DNA of 64,000 nucleotides from Robinsoniella peoriensis (GTDB lineage Bacteria > Bacillota > Clostridia > Lachnospirales > Lachnospiraceae), in the NCBI RefSeq assembly GCF_000797495.1, contig NZ_JTGN01000015.1, forward strand, positions 81,251 through 145,250. The letters run 5' to 3'. The position numbers and the translations under genes are program-made. Below are positions 27,895 through 36,420 of this stretch, piece after piece (positions within the stretch are counted from its first letter, which is position 1; every line of letters begins with the position of its first letter). The notes under the pieces were generated by a model. The model ran no database searches. It saw nothing but the letters and a program-made list of their open reading frames with translations, and was not told the DNA's origin.

Positions 27895-28027
27895 TTTTAT
27901 TCCCGCGGGCAACGAGCCAAGTAGGTATGACTGCCTGTCCACATGACTGCTGCCGCGAGGGTCAAAGCCCCCTCAGCTCTCTGCGCGGGGTCTTCGACTT
28001 GATCGTAACTCACCGGTTTGCTTTGAT
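27895..28027 (-). ncRNA. GC-rich, possibly structured 5' leader of the sugar-binding protein gene
   Basis: A block much richer in G+C than its surroundings lies inside the predicted leader of the binding-protein mRNA. In mRNA sense, TCAAAGC (28026-28020) can pair with GCTTTGA (27968-27962), enclosing smaller hairpins, including CCCC with GGGG and a GTC-GAAGAC arm. A palindromic CCCGCGGG follows close to the ribosome site. No coding sequence on either strand is convincing. It could be a regulatory leader or a dispersed intergenic repeat; I cannot name a known family. Confidence 0.35.
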
Positions 28028-28033
28028 GACTAC

Positions 28034-28062
28034 ATTATATTTCATAAATCAGAGGGTTACAA
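28034..28062 (-). promoter_or_regulatory. Promoter of the glycan-use operon
   Basis: Read on the minus strand: TTGTAA, 17 bases, TATAAT. It would start transcription near 28027, giving a leader of about 157 nucleotides before the TTG start codon. Confidence 0.65.
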
Positions 28063-28173
28063 TTTCACAAATTATAGAACTCTTTCGAAAATTGCAGGTC
28101 ATATTGCAATTTCTATATATTTAATATAGTATTGATTCAAATATTATACAAAGAGACAGAAAGTGAGTGTGTC

Positions 28174-29973
28174 ATGAAAATAAAAAAACGGATAGAAAAT
28201 ACCAGTATTTTTAGCAAAATCTCCTTTGCAACAATTTTACTCATTATCCTGTGTTCTTTGGCTACCAGCTCATTTCAGCTAATTAATTTTACGATTAACA
28301 TCAAGGGCAAGGATCAGCTTCTGGTCAGCGAAGCAGCCGAAAGAATTGAACAATTTATGCTGGACAAATATAATATGATGTACAACCAGCGAATCTTAAT
28401 GCACTCCACAGACCATATTGCAAATATTATTTCATCCACCAGATCCAATTCGTCTGATATTTATCAATCGAATAATCTGAATAAAATAACAGATTACCTG
28501 ACTGCCCTGTGCTACTCGGATCACATGATTCAGGACACCATCCTCTTTACGTCCGACGGAAAAAATGCCTTTTCCTATTCCAATGTCAGCAGCCGTAAGA
28601 TTTCTATCAGCTATGATTATAATAAACTGCCTTACATAAAAGATTTTAAAAATACTTCAGAAACACTTACCACTATTTATGATGCAGCTCCTCCTTATAT
28701 CCCCCAGTCATCCAAAGAAAATTCTGAAGTAGTGACATTTATAGGCAAGCTGTATGACATGAATTATCCAACGAAAAAAATCGTTACCGGATACCTGATG
28801 ATGAACTTTTCTCCCCGGGAAATCAGTGCCACATACAATGAAATTGACAACGCTGCGGACGGGGAATATATTGTGGTGAACGGATCTTCCAAAATAATTT
28901 ATTCGAATAATCCTTCTTACATTAACCTTAATTACAAGAAAGGATTTTTGCCGGAGGATGATATCCTGTCTAACAAATCAGTCAGCCTGTCCGGTCTGAA
29001 AATAATCAGCGCTGTCTCTGATGAAAAACTAATGAAAAACATCTGGGGTATTATCCAGAAAATAATTCTGGTTACCGGCCTCAGTATTCTGTGCCTGGTC
29101 ACCATTGTTACTGTACTTCACAAGTATTACAAAAGACGTTTTCATGATCTGGCTTCTGCTATATCCCTGATCAGCCAAGGGGATTTTGACACCAGGCTGC
29201 CGGTTAACTCCGATGACGAAATCGGCTATTTAAGCCAGACCTTTAATACCATGTGTGAAACTTTAGATATCTATATCAAAAAGACCTATCTGGCTGAGAC
29301 ACAGCGCAGGACTGCAGAACTTTATGCCCTCCAGGCGCAGATCAACCCGCATTTTCTGGCAAATACCCTGGAAAGCATTCGCATGAGGGCACTCGAAGAC
29401 GATAACTATGAGGTAGCTGAGATGCTTGCCAACCTGGGTAACCTTTTTCATTGGATGAAAGATTTTAACCATGATATAGTATATCTGGAGGACGAAATAG
29501 ATTACATAGAATCGTACCTGGAATTGCAGAAATTCCGCTTTGGAGATAAGCTCAGTGTCCTGATGAATGTGCCTCCTGACATTCTTTATCTGGGTATCCC
29601 TAAGTTCACCCTCCAGCCCATTGTAGAAAACAACCTAACCCACGGCTTTCCACAAAATAGCCAGCCACTTGAAATCAGTATAAATTTCCAGGTCTGCGAC
29701 AACATAATCACGCTCACTATTACCGATAACGGCACCGGAATGCGTGAAGAAACCCTTGCTGACCTCCAAGACCATATCGCCGGTATCCAGACACACTCTT
29801 CCTATGGTCTGGCACTAAGGAATGTTCATACCAGAATCCAGCTTTTGTTCGGAAAGCAATATGGACTCAGTATTAACAGTAAATTATACAGAGGCACTGC
29901 GGTGGTAGTTACGCTTCCTGCCTTAGAGAAAAAGGAGATGGAGAAATATGTACAAAATGATTATTGTGGATGA
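28174..29973 (+). CDS. YesM-type sensor histidine kinase
   Basis: A 599-residue membrane sensor. A first helix at about 13-35 and a second at about 292-314 bracket an extracellular sensing domain of some 255 residues. A HAMP linker follows (ISLISQGDFDTRLPVNSDDEIGYL begins near 325). The His-kinase segment is ALQAQINPHFLANTLESIR, with the phosphorylated His near 393, and the ATPase domain has TDNGTGM and SYGLALRNVHTRI. The ATG at 28174 starts a sensible first helix; the upstream in-frame codons are probably not used. Paired with the next gene and divergent from the importer operon, the usual layout for carbohydrate-sensing YesMN systems. Confidence 0.93.
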   Translation: MKIKKRIENTSIFSKISFATILLIILCSLATSSFQLINFTINIKGKDQLLVSEAAERIEQFMLDKYNMMYNQRILMHSTDHIANIISSTRSNSSDIYQSNNLNKITDYLTALCYSDHMIQDTILFTSDGKNAFSYSNVSSRKISISYDYNKLPYIKDFKNTSETLTTIYDAAPPYIPQSSKENSEVVTFIGKLYDMNYPTKKIVTGYLMMNFSPREISATYNEIDNAADGEYIVVNGSSKIIYSNNPSYINLNYKKGFLPEDDILSNKSVSLSGLKIISAVSDEKLMKNIWGIIQKIILVTGLSILCLVTIVTVLHKYYKRRFHDLASAISLISQGDFDTRLPVNSDDEIGYLSQTFNTMCETLDIYIKKTYLAETQRRTAELYALQAQINPHFLANTLESIRMRALEDDNYEVAEMLANLGNLFHWMKDFNHDIVYLEDEIDYIESYLELQKFRFGDKLSVLMNVPPDILYLGIPKFTLQPIVENNLTHGFPQNSQPLEISINFQVCDNIITLTITDNGTGMREETLADLQDHIAGIQTHSSYGLALRNVHTRIQLLFGKQYGLSINSKLYRGTAVVVTLPALEKKEMEKYVQNDYCG

Positions 29974-31507
29974 TGAACCCCTGATCCGTTCCGGTCTTCG
30001 GAATCTGATCGAATGGGAAGTTTACGGAATTGAAATTGTATCTGAATCGGAGGATGGCATGAAAGCCTATCTGAACATCAAAGACCAGATTATTGACATT
30101 GCTCTTATTGATATCAATATGCCCAACATGAATGGGCTGGAACTTATTGAGCTTTGTTCCCATCTGCCACATTGCCCCAAATTTATCATACTGAGCGGCT
30201 ACAACGATTTTGAATACGTTCGCACCGCTATGCAGCATGGTGCAGTCAATTATCTGCTTAAACCTGTAAATCAGGAAGAACTGACAAATACAATTATATC
30301 TACAGTGCACATGCTGGATGATACCCAAACACAAAAACAGCAGTTTCAGGAAAGTCTTATGGCTCTTCGCAATGACATTCTGGTAAGGGTCCTGACCAAC
30401 CGTATCGACACCCGGGAATTACGTGAGAAATGCCGCTTTGTAAATCTTACCTTTCGCTGTAGTAAAATGCGTGTGGGACTTCTAAAGCCCTTGTTTCACA
30501 GCGGGGAACGTTCCATGAAATGGGCAGATTTTTCCACAGCCAGATTGTGTGAAAAGATTTGTCAAGATACCTGTGACTGCTACGCTGCACTCGACACATC
30601 TGATAACATCATTCTTATTTTCAAGGATTATGCATATTCCTTAACAAATGCTGATTACGAACGCCTGCTGGAGTCCTGCATCAGACAGTTAAAAGAACGC
30701 ATTTCCTTTCCTGTCATTACCTCTCTAAGTGAAAATGCCTCAACAGTTCATGACCTTTCTGCCTCCTACATATACTGCCTCCAGTCTGCAGAACGCAAAG
30801 AAATCATGCAGAACCTGTTTCAGAAAGATACCATTGTACAGCTTGAAAAAGATACCCCCTATATTTTTGATTATTCCAGCCTTGCAAATATTATTGAAGC
30901 ACGTGACAGCAAAGCCCTTCTGGAACTGCTTCGTCAATACTTTGCCGAAATGCTCCGCCAGGACAACAACAACAATCTGGAAAATATTAAATATCAACTG
31001 ATTGAGTTTATCATCTGCGCCATGCAGGAATTAAAGTCATCACTTTTTTCCAGCGCAGATATTGATGTTCAAAAAAAAGAAGCCTTTCGTATTATTGGAT
31101 CGGCACTTTCACTTACCGAACTGGAAGAAAAGCTGTATCAACTATTTACAACTTTGATGGACCATCTGGATGAAAATACAAACCCCACCTATTCGTACCT
31201 GATTCAAAATGCGCTCAGCTATGTTTGCAGCAACTACCAGGATATTAATCTATCTCTGAAAACCCTGGCCTCACAGCTGAATGTAAATGCCGCCTACCTT
31301 GGCCGCCAGTTTGCAATAGACACCAATGAATACTTTTCTGACTATTTAAACCGAATCCGTATCTCCAAAGCAATCCACTTGCTGAAAAGTACCTCCTGGA
31401 AGACCTCAGCAATTGCAGAAGCCGTAGGCTTTGCTAACATCACTTACTTCTTTACCATCTTTAAAAAAACCACGGGAAAGAGACCTGGAGACTTCCGGAA
31501 AAACTGA
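29948..31507 (+). CDS. YesN-type response regulator, AraC-family DNA-binding
   Basis: A 519-residue response regulator. The receiver domain (1-120) has Asp55 in ALIDINMPNMNG as the phosphate acceptor and Lys near 104 in LLKPVNQEE. A variable middle (130-400) leads to a C-terminal AraC double helix-turn-helix (about 415-517) ending KKTTGKRPGDFRKN. It overlaps the kinase gene by 26 bp and has its own AAGGAGATGGAG site. It very likely activates the divergent importer/mannosidase operon, and perhaps the giant genes, on phosphorylation. Confidence 0.94.
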   Translation: MYKMIIVDDEPLIRSGLRNLIEWEVYGIEIVSESEDGMKAYLNIKDQIIDIALIDINMPNMNGLELIELCSHLPHCPKFIILSGYNDFEYVRTAMQHGAVNYLLKPVNQEELTNTIISTVHMLDDTQTQKQQFQESLMALRNDILVRVLTNRIDTRELREKCRFVNLTFRCSKMRVGLLKPLFHSGERSMKWADFSTARLCEKICQDTCDCYAALDTSDNIILIFKDYAYSLTNADYERLLESCIRQLKERISFPVITSLSENASTVHDLSASYIYCLQSAERKEIMQNLFQKDTIVQLEKDTPYIFDYSSLANIIEARDSKALLELLRQYFAEMLRQDNNNNLENIKYQLIEFIICAMQELKSSLFSSADIDVQKKEAFRIIGSALSLTELEEKLYQLFTTLMDHLDENTNPTYSYLIQNALSYVCSNYQDINLSLKTLASQLNVNAAYLGRQFAIDTNEYFSDYLNRIRISKAIHLLKSTSWKTSAIAEAVGFANITYFFTIFKKTTGKRPGDFRKN

Positions 31508-31543
31508 TCAGCCATACCTGTAAGACATAAAAGCATACTTTCA

Positions 31544-31587
31544 TAATAAACGGCCCTCCGTCTGTTGGACAGAGAGCCGTTTATTAC
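31544..31587. terminator. Bidirectional terminator between regulator and anti-sigma genes
   Basis: ATAATAAACGGC and GCCGTTTATTAC form a 12-bp stem with A/T runs on both sides. It lies between the convergent response-regulator and DUF4179 genes, so it can serve both. Confidence 0.75.
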
Positions 31588-31621
31588 AAAAATACGCCTC
31601 CAATATTAAAGCAGTATATGG

Positions 31622-33037
31622 TTATTCCTGAAAAGTAACTTCCGTATGGTACAGTGACTTCTCATCCAGGTATTGTTTGTATGTCTTTGTTTTTTTCTTT
31701 TCTTCATAATCAGGGGACCAGTAATACCCCTTAATTTCATCCATGTATTGGATATAGTCACAAATATAAACATACACAGTGCCGGTGTCCCTTCCATAGA
31801 GCTGGTAGGTATCTGCGTAACTGCCCTGATAATCCAGCAGTTCTCCATCTTTATCTAAAATAACCAGAAAATAATCGTAATTCAGCTTATCTGAGGGGAT
31901 GATCATCTGTGCAGTAATTTCATAAGGTGTTTTTTCAACTTTGGAAATCCCCAGTCCTTCTGCATTGGTATCGTTTAGTTCCACAGTCTGAGTCCTTGAG
32001 GTGTCCAGAGACACATCAAATTCAAAATTCCATTCGCCCTCATACCGCTTCACAAGATTATCATATATTACCCCGGTATCACCTTCCGGGAAGGTTACGG
32101 TTCTTGCTTCTGTCTCAAACAATTCTCCGGAAATATCAGTCAGATTTAAACTATACGTAAAGTTATCAGGAACCGGAAGAGGTGTGCCAATCTCCGGAAA
32201 CTGCTCCTTTAATTTCAAGTTATATTCATCCACCTTTAACGCAGCTTCATCAGTACTCATATCATCTTTTACGTAATCATTAATGTCCAGTCCTTTTGCT
32301 GCAATTTCCTCATCCGTAGGATAATAGGAAAACTGATCAAGTGATACACGGTAGATTCCTGCAAATGTATGATTGTCAATAAACTGACCTTCTATATACA
32401 GTTCCGGTCCGATATCCATATCAGAAAAACTAAAACTTGCTGTTCCATCCAGTTTCAGTGTATCATAATCTAAAATATAATCCTCCATATTTTTTGTTCT
32501 TATAAAATCTGCCGGGAACTCTTCTTCATTTTTAATACTCATTGCCAGATATAAAGCTTTTGTACTATAATATACTTCAGAAACCGTAACTGTTAAGCCA
32601 TTAGAAGTTTTGATATATTTACTTTCCCCGGCAGCTTTTTCTTGTACCTGTTCCTGTTTTTCATTTCCCTTTTTTTCAATCCCTTCTGTTTCAGCCCCTT
32701 TTGTTGTTTCACCAATCTCTGTAACAGCCCCGGTATCTTCCGCTCCTTCCGTCACCAAAACCTGTGCCGTAGAACTGAAATCCCCCTTATAGCTCACCGT
32801 AGACTCCACCCGCTCAAATATATGCCCGATTAAAGGTATTTTAGCTGCCAGGGCAGGATTAGATACGCAGAACAAAGAAAAGACGGCTACAGCGGCAGCA
32901 ATGCCTGTCGTCGTTGTTATAAATTTCTTCCTCCGCTGTCTTTTTTTTATTTTAACAGCCCTCGTAACTCCTTTATCAATAACATCATCAATATTCTCCG
33001 GTATCGGAATTTGATCAAACTCATTTTTATTAAGCAT
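31622..33037 (-). CDS. DUF4179 anti-sigma factor-like membrane protein
   Basis: A 471-residue protein: cytoplasmic N-terminus (1-38), one helix (about 39-60, FITTTTGIAAAVAVFSLFCV) and a large extracellular part. The segment after the helix (AAKIPLIGHIFERV) is characteristic of DUF4179 proteins. A Glu/Lys/Gln-rich linker (about 95-125) precedes the sensing domain. Its start overlaps the sigma-factor gene by 8 bp, the usual sign of a sigma/anti-sigma pair. It should hold the sigma factor at the membrane until a surface signal frees it. Signal unknown. Confidence 0.87.
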   Translation of the reverse strand: MLNKNEFDQIPIPENIDDVIDKGVTRAVKIKKRQRRKKFITTTTGIAAAVAVFSLFCVSNPALAAKIPLIGHIFERVESTVSYKGDFSSTAQVLVTEGAEDTGAVTEIGETTKGAETEGIEKKGNEKQEQVQEKAAGESKYIKTSNGLTVTVSEVYYSTKALYLAMSIKNEEEFPADFIRTKNMEDYILDYDTLKLDGTASFSFSDMDIGPELYIEGQFIDNHTFAGIYRVSLDQFSYYPTDEEIAAKGLDINDYVKDDMSTDEAALKVDEYNLKLKEQFPEIGTPLPVPDNFTYSLNLTDISGELFETEARTVTFPEGDTGVIYDNLVKRYEGEWNFEFDVSLDTSRTQTVELNDTNAEGLGISKVEKTPYEITAQMIIPSDKLNYDYFLVILDKDGELLDYQGSYADTYQLYGRDTGTVYVYICDYIQYMDEIKGYYWSPDYEEKKKTKTYKQYLDEKSLYHTEVTFQE

Positions 33038-33581
33038 AAATATACCCCTCTTTCAAAATCATGCGCAGTTTCTTTTTTGCCTTTGACAGGTCTGATTTAA
33101 TAGTCCCCTCAGGCTTTGAAGACATTTTAGATATTTCAGATATGGTCAGCCCTTCAAAATACTTCAGTACAATCAGCGTCCGGTATGGCTCATCCAGCTG
33201 TCTTACCGCATTGTGGAGATCCATTTTTTCTTCCTGGGAAATACCGCTGTCCATCTGCTTTACCGCATCTTGCGGGATGTCATCCTGGGCATAAGGAATT
33301 ACTTTGGATGACTTACGATACATTTGCATAGCACAGTTATATAGTATTCTGGTTATCCAGGTCTTAAAATACTGAGGTTCTCTCAGATTATGAATAGCCA
33401 GCAATCCCTGAACGGTAGTATCCTGAAGTACATCCAGTGCCAAATCCTGATTTTTCACATAGGAAAATGCAGTTCGGTAAAGATATTCTTTATGAAATTT
33501 AATTAAGTCTCCATAAGCTTGTACATCACCTTTTTTTGCCTTTCGGGCAAGCATCAGATCTTCTCCCAGTATGTTCTCCAT
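33030..33581 (-). CDS. ECF-type RNA polymerase sigma factor
   Basis: A 183-residue extracytoplasmic-function sigma factor. Region 2 (about 25-90) has YLYRTAFSYVKNQDLALDVLQDT and FKTWITRILYNCA. Region 4 (about 122-175) has LKYFEGLTISEISKMSSKPEGTIKSDL for -35 recognition. It is co-transcribed with the DUF4179 gene. RsiV/SigV and similar clostridial pairs respond to envelope stress, so a cell-surface role is likely. The start follows AAAGGAATG at slightly long spacing. Confidence 0.95.
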   Translation of the reverse strand: MENILGEDLMLARKAKKGDVQAYGDLIKFHKEYLYRTAFSYVKNQDLALDVLQDTTVQGLLAIHNLREPQYFKTWITRILYNCAMQMYRKSSKVIPYAQDDIPQDAVKQMDSGISQEEKMDLHNAVRQLDEPYRTLIVLKYFEGLTISEISKMSSKPEGTIKSDLSKAKKKLRMILKEGYIYA

Positions 33582-33702
33582 TTTTATATCATTCCTTTCG
33601 CTTCGCCCATCTTAACAATAACATAACGTAACAAACCTGTTATCGTATTTATCTATGGCTGCTTATTGCTGTATTACTTTTCTAATTAATTTTGTGCACA
33701 TT

Positions 33703-33734
33703 GATTAGATGCTTTATATAGGAAAAAGGTTGCG
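33703..33734 (-). promoter_or_regulatory. Possible ECF autoregulatory promoter
   Basis: On the minus strand, GCAACC followed about 16 bases later by GCATCTAAT resembles the AAC-type -35 and CGTC-type -10 of ECF promoters. It lies about 120 bases upstream of the sigma gene. Weakly supported. Confidence 0.3.
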
Positions 33735-33788
33735 CTTTTTATCTTTTTAAATAAAATACTAAATAAAAGTCACAGGCAAAAATAAAAA

Positions 33789-33817
33789 AGGGATAATCCA
33801 TTCTTGGATCACCCCTT
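33789..33817 (-). terminator. Terminator downstream of TetR gene 2
   Basis: On the minus strand, an AAGGGGTGATCCA arm pairs with TGGATTATCCCTT and is followed by TTTTTTATTTTT. It ends the leftward TetR transcript before the sigma-factor promoter. Bases 33818-33950 hold no gene. Confidence 0.8.
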
Positions 33818-33950
33818 AAGTTCAGTCATACAGGCACATAAGCCTGCCGGTTATTCAACCCCGGTATCAAATCTGTCTCATACGTCAAATCTTATTATCT
33901 GCCTCATACTCCGGTAACAACGGGCGAAGCTTCCAAGATATATACAGTTA

Positions 33951-34547
33951 TCATACAATCTCCAGCAAACCCTTTATTGCGTTAATCCCTGCCTGTAAAA
34001 GTTTATTGCTATCCATCTCACTGTGGGCATTAATATTGTTTTCCTGAGCAATTGCATCTATCATGGCATAAATCAGATAGAGCTTTTCTAAAGAAGCATT
34101 GATATTATTTTGAACAAGCGTATCAATAAACACATTCATTAATTTTTCTTCCAAACCACAAAACGTTTGGAAGATCTCTTCGTCTTTATTCATCATATTA
34201 CTTAATTCAGCAATACCACTGGAAGAATTTGCATAAATACTAGTAAACACACAAATGGTTTTTCTAATAAATTCATCTACCGTAAATGGTTCATCACCTT
34301 CAGATAAGGAAAAAAGTAAGGGGTCAATCTGTTCTTCAAAAAACTTTTGAAATGCAGAAATAAAAATTGCTTTTTTGTCCGGAAAGTAACTATAAAGAGC
34401 CCCGGTAGAAACACCTGCCCTCTTACATATTTCATTGGTATTTGTTTCATAATATCCTTTTTCGCAAAACAGCTCAAAACCAGCATGGATTATTTTATTC
34501 TGTTTTTCGATAGATCGTTTCTGTGTAGGTTTTCGTATCTGTGGCAT
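33951..34547 (-). CDS. TetR/AcrR family transcriptional regulator
   Basis: A 198-residue repressor. The ATG at 34547 (MPQIRKPTQKRS) is preferred to longer readings up to 34601 because GAGAG lies ten bases upstream. The helix-turn-helix (about 15-62) contains TNTNEICKRAGVSTGALYSYFPDKKAI. It is divergent from the GNAT gene; two similar inverted repeats in the shared spacer are candidate operators, so it probably represses itself and the acetyltransferase. Confidence 0.9.
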   Translation of the reverse strand: MPQIRKPTQKRSIEKQNKIIHAGFELFCEKGYYETNTNEICKRAGVSTGALYSYFPDKKAIFISAFQKFFEEQIDPLLFSLSEGDEPFTVDEFIRKTICVFTSIYANSSSGIAELSNMMNKDEEIFQTFCGLEEKLMNVFIDTLVQNNINASLEKLYLIYAMIDAIAQENNINAHSEMDSNKLLQAGINAIKGLLEIV

Positions 34548-34608
34548 TCTTATCATCTCTCTTTCAATATGCAGTATAATACATACCTCATTAATTTTCA
34601 ATATAAAT

Positions 34609-34624
34609 AAGAATAATTATTTTT
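34609..34624. promoter_or_regulatory. Candidate TetR operator 1
   Basis: AAGAATA-AT-TATTTTT is a near-perfect inverted repeat just upstream of the TetR gene. The same half-sites recur in operator 2. Confidence 0.45.
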
Positions 34625-34632
34625 GTTTTCTA

Positions 34633-34662
34633 TTGACAACTTGTGATTAATAATGCTAAAAT
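34633..34662 (+). promoter_or_regulatory. Promoter of the GNAT gene
   Basis: TTGACA, 18 bases, TAAAAT. A consensus -35 with a good -10, about 57 bases before the GNAT start. Confidence 0.75.
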
Positions 34663-34670
34663 AAATAAAA

Positions 34671-34696
34671 ACAAGAATATTTATTCATATTTTTGT
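34671..34696. promoter_or_regulatory. Candidate TetR operator 2
   Basis: ACAAGAATA and TATTTTTGT arms, matching at eight of nine positions, lie just downstream of the GNAT -10 where a bound repressor would block transcription. Confidence 0.45.
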
Positions 34697-34718
34697 TGTA
34701 GAGAAAGGAAATTAACAT

Positions 34719-35225
34719 ATGAATAAAATATATTTAAGACCTTTTACTGATGAAGACCTATTATTATTTGAAATATGGTTAAACAAGGAATATATAAAAA
34801 AATGGTATCTTGACCCTGAAGACTGGCTCATGGAAGTACATCACCGGGCAGACACCTATTCCTGGATCCATCATTTTATTGTTATGAGTAATGATATACC
34901 AATTGGTTTCTGCCAGTATTATGATTGCTATGATGGAATCAACGATGAAATAGAAGATTGGTACTCTGTTTCAAAGCCTAATCATACTTTTAGTATTGAC
35001 TATCTGATCGGAAATGAAAACTACTTAAGAAAGGGGTATGGTAAAGACATTATCCGCCTTCTAACCCAAAAAGTAAAAGCAGAACAAATTGCAAAGAAAA
35101 TTATTGTTCAGCCAGATATAGAAAATATACCTTCTAACAAGGCATTACTGGCAAATGGTTATATCTTTGATTCAGAAAAAAATTATTATATCAAAGAACT
35201 AATAGTATTGGAAAAATGTAACTAA
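34719..35225 (+). CDS. GNAT family N-acetyltransferase, AAC(6')-like
   Basis: A 168-residue acetyl-CoA-dependent acetyltransferase. The fold is of the RimJ/AAC(6') kind: MNKIYLRPFTDEDLLLFEIW at the start, FSIDYLIGNENYLRKGYGKDIIRLL (acetyl-CoA loop, near 95-118) and a closing ENIPSNKALLANGYIFDSEKNYY. Similarity to aminoglycoside acetyltransferases is by fold and motif; resistance cannot be claimed. Expression is probably induced when the divergent TetR releases its operator. A strong terminator follows. Confidence 0.85.
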   Translation: MNKIYLRPFTDEDLLLFEIWLNKEYIKKWYLDPEDWLMEVHHRADTYSWIHHFIVMSNDIPIGFCQYYDCYDGINDEIEDWYSVSKPNHTFSIDYLIGNENYLRKGYGKDIIRLLTQKVKAEQIAKKIIVQPDIENIPSNKALLANGYIFDSEKNYYIKELIVLEKCN

Positions 35226-35226
35226 A

Positions 35227-35262
35227 AAACAGAGATTCCTGTTATATAGGAATCTCTGTTTT
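35227..35262. terminator. Terminator between GNAT gene and tRNA-Arg
   Basis: AAACAGAGATTCCT pairs with AGGAATCTCTGTTT around an 8-base loop; T-rich on the right and A-rich on the left, so it can stop both the GNAT transcript and the convergent tRNA transcript. Confidence 0.88.
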
Positions 35263-35276
35263 AACTTTTACTTAAC

Positions 35277-35348
35277 CGTCCCCTGCAGGAATCGAACCTG
35301 CACTTAATCCTTAGGAGGGATTCGTAATATCCATTTTACTAAGGGGAC
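35277..35348 (-). tRNA. tRNA-Arg (anticodon CCT)
   Basis: A 72-nucleotide tRNA on the minus strand. Acceptor arms GTCCCCT and AGGGGAC pair fully; the anticodon stem AATCC/GGATT encloses loop CTCCTAA with anticodon CCT; the T arm is GCAGGTTCGATTCCTGC. The terminal CCA is not encoded. It reads AGG codons. Confidence 0.95.
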
Positions 35349-35370
35349 AAGGATAAAAGTTACTTTATAA

Positions 35371-35399
35371 ATATTACACTTTTTAACCTAAAAAGTCAA
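35371..35399 (-). promoter_or_regulatory. Promoter of tRNA-Arg
   Basis: On the minus strand: TTGACT, 17 bases, TAATAT, 23 bases before the tRNA 5' end. Confidence 0.7.
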
Positions 35400-35424
35400 G
35401 TCAATTTCAATATTTACTTAAAAA

Positions 35425-35458
35425 AACAGCTATTGGCAGAAACTGCACAATAGCTGTT
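35425..35458 (-). terminator. Terminator of the DUF3881 gene
   Basis: AACAGCTATTG and CAATAGCTGTT form an 11-bp stem followed on the minus strand by seven T residues. Confidence 0.88.
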
Positions 35459-35475
35459 CATGTTGAATACAAATT

Positions 35476-36360
35476 TTATTCTGGAAAATTCAAACATCCC
35501 TGCAGCCAGATCACACCTTTGAATCTTCTGCCCTCTTCCGGAACACCCATTAAATCTTTTTCATTTATGCAAATATCAAATACCATTTCATTACATAATA
35601 TTTTCAACTGATAAATTTCTTCCTGACTTAACGTATTTTTCACCTTATTACAAGTCTTAATCTCTCCCATGATATGATACTGATCACATTCCATACCATA
35701 AGGCATAAAGAACGTATCGACAATCGTAAATACATCTTCCTGCATAATACGTCTGGATATCATGGTATAAGTATCAATGTCTTCCAAGGTCAGACTTTCA
35801 ATTGCATCTTCATCACCATTTCTTGCAGCCGCAATCAAATGATTTCGATTTTTGGTAGCCTCTTTATCTGTATCTATCTGCTGTTCACTTTTCTGAATCG
35901 GAAGTAAGATCTTACCCTTAGTGGATAATCCTGAAAATGTAGTACTTATATTCTGGCCGCTTAATTTATTTAAATTTGCCTGCATTTTATAATCTGCTGC
36001 ATTCTGGAGATAAAAAATCAAAGATACTCCGACTCTTACATCTTCACATACACCTGCATAGGATTCTTTTCCTACATGCTTTTCAATTACCAGATCTTCA
36101 TCACTGGTAATTCCCGTCCCTTTAAAATAAGGAAAATAATATTCCTGATGGAACCCCTGTTCATCCAATTCCCCGCAAACTGTAATGCCTATATCCTGGC
36201 CAAAATCTTTTGACATCTCAATAAATGCACCTTCATCTTCTTCCACTACTTGCTTTTTGTCACTATTTTCACAGATGTCTTTTACGATCTGATCCACTTC
36301 TTTTCTCTTCTCCAGGTTGCTAAAACCGATTGCCCTTAAATAACTGTGCACTACATTCAC
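35476..36360 (-). CDS. DUF3881 family protein
   Basis: A 294-residue cytoplasmic protein without signal peptide or membrane helix. It begins MNVVHSYLRAIGFSNLEKRK, characteristic of DUF3881, a family found mainly in Lachnospiraceae. The middle includes YYFPYFKGTGITSDEDLVIE. No catalytic motif can be named. AAGGAGGTGA precedes the ATG closely. It sits just downstream of serS on the same strand, with 60 bases between them, and may be part of that transcript. Confidence 0.8.
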   Translation of the reverse strand: MNVVHSYLRAIGFSNLEKRKEVDQIVKDICENSDKKQVVEEDEGAFIEMSKDFGQDIGITVCGELDEQGFHQEYYFPYFKGTGITSDEDLVIEKHVGKESYAGVCEDVRVGVSLIFYLQNAADYKMQANLNKLSGQNISTTFSGLSTKGKILLPIQKSEQQIDTDKEATKNRNHLIAAARNGDEDAIESLTLEDIDTYTMISRRIMQEDVFTIVDTFFMPYGMECDQYHIMGEIKTCNKVKNTLSQEEIYQLKILCNEMVFDICINEKDLMGVPEEGRRFKGVIWLQGCLNFPE

Positions 36361-36420
36361 CTCCTTACAATCAATATTTTGTGATCATGCTCTTCTAATT
36401 GATTCTTCTTTTGTAATAAA

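Noticed and set aside
27813..28124. A 103-residue plus-strand ORF across the GC-rich leader
   Set aside because: It crosses the binding-protein start and both promoters, with no ribosome site and an atypical composition.
34719..35225. Aminoglycoside-resistance gene
   Set aside because: The fold is AAC(6')-like, but GNAT enzymes with this fold have many substrates; only the general call is supported.
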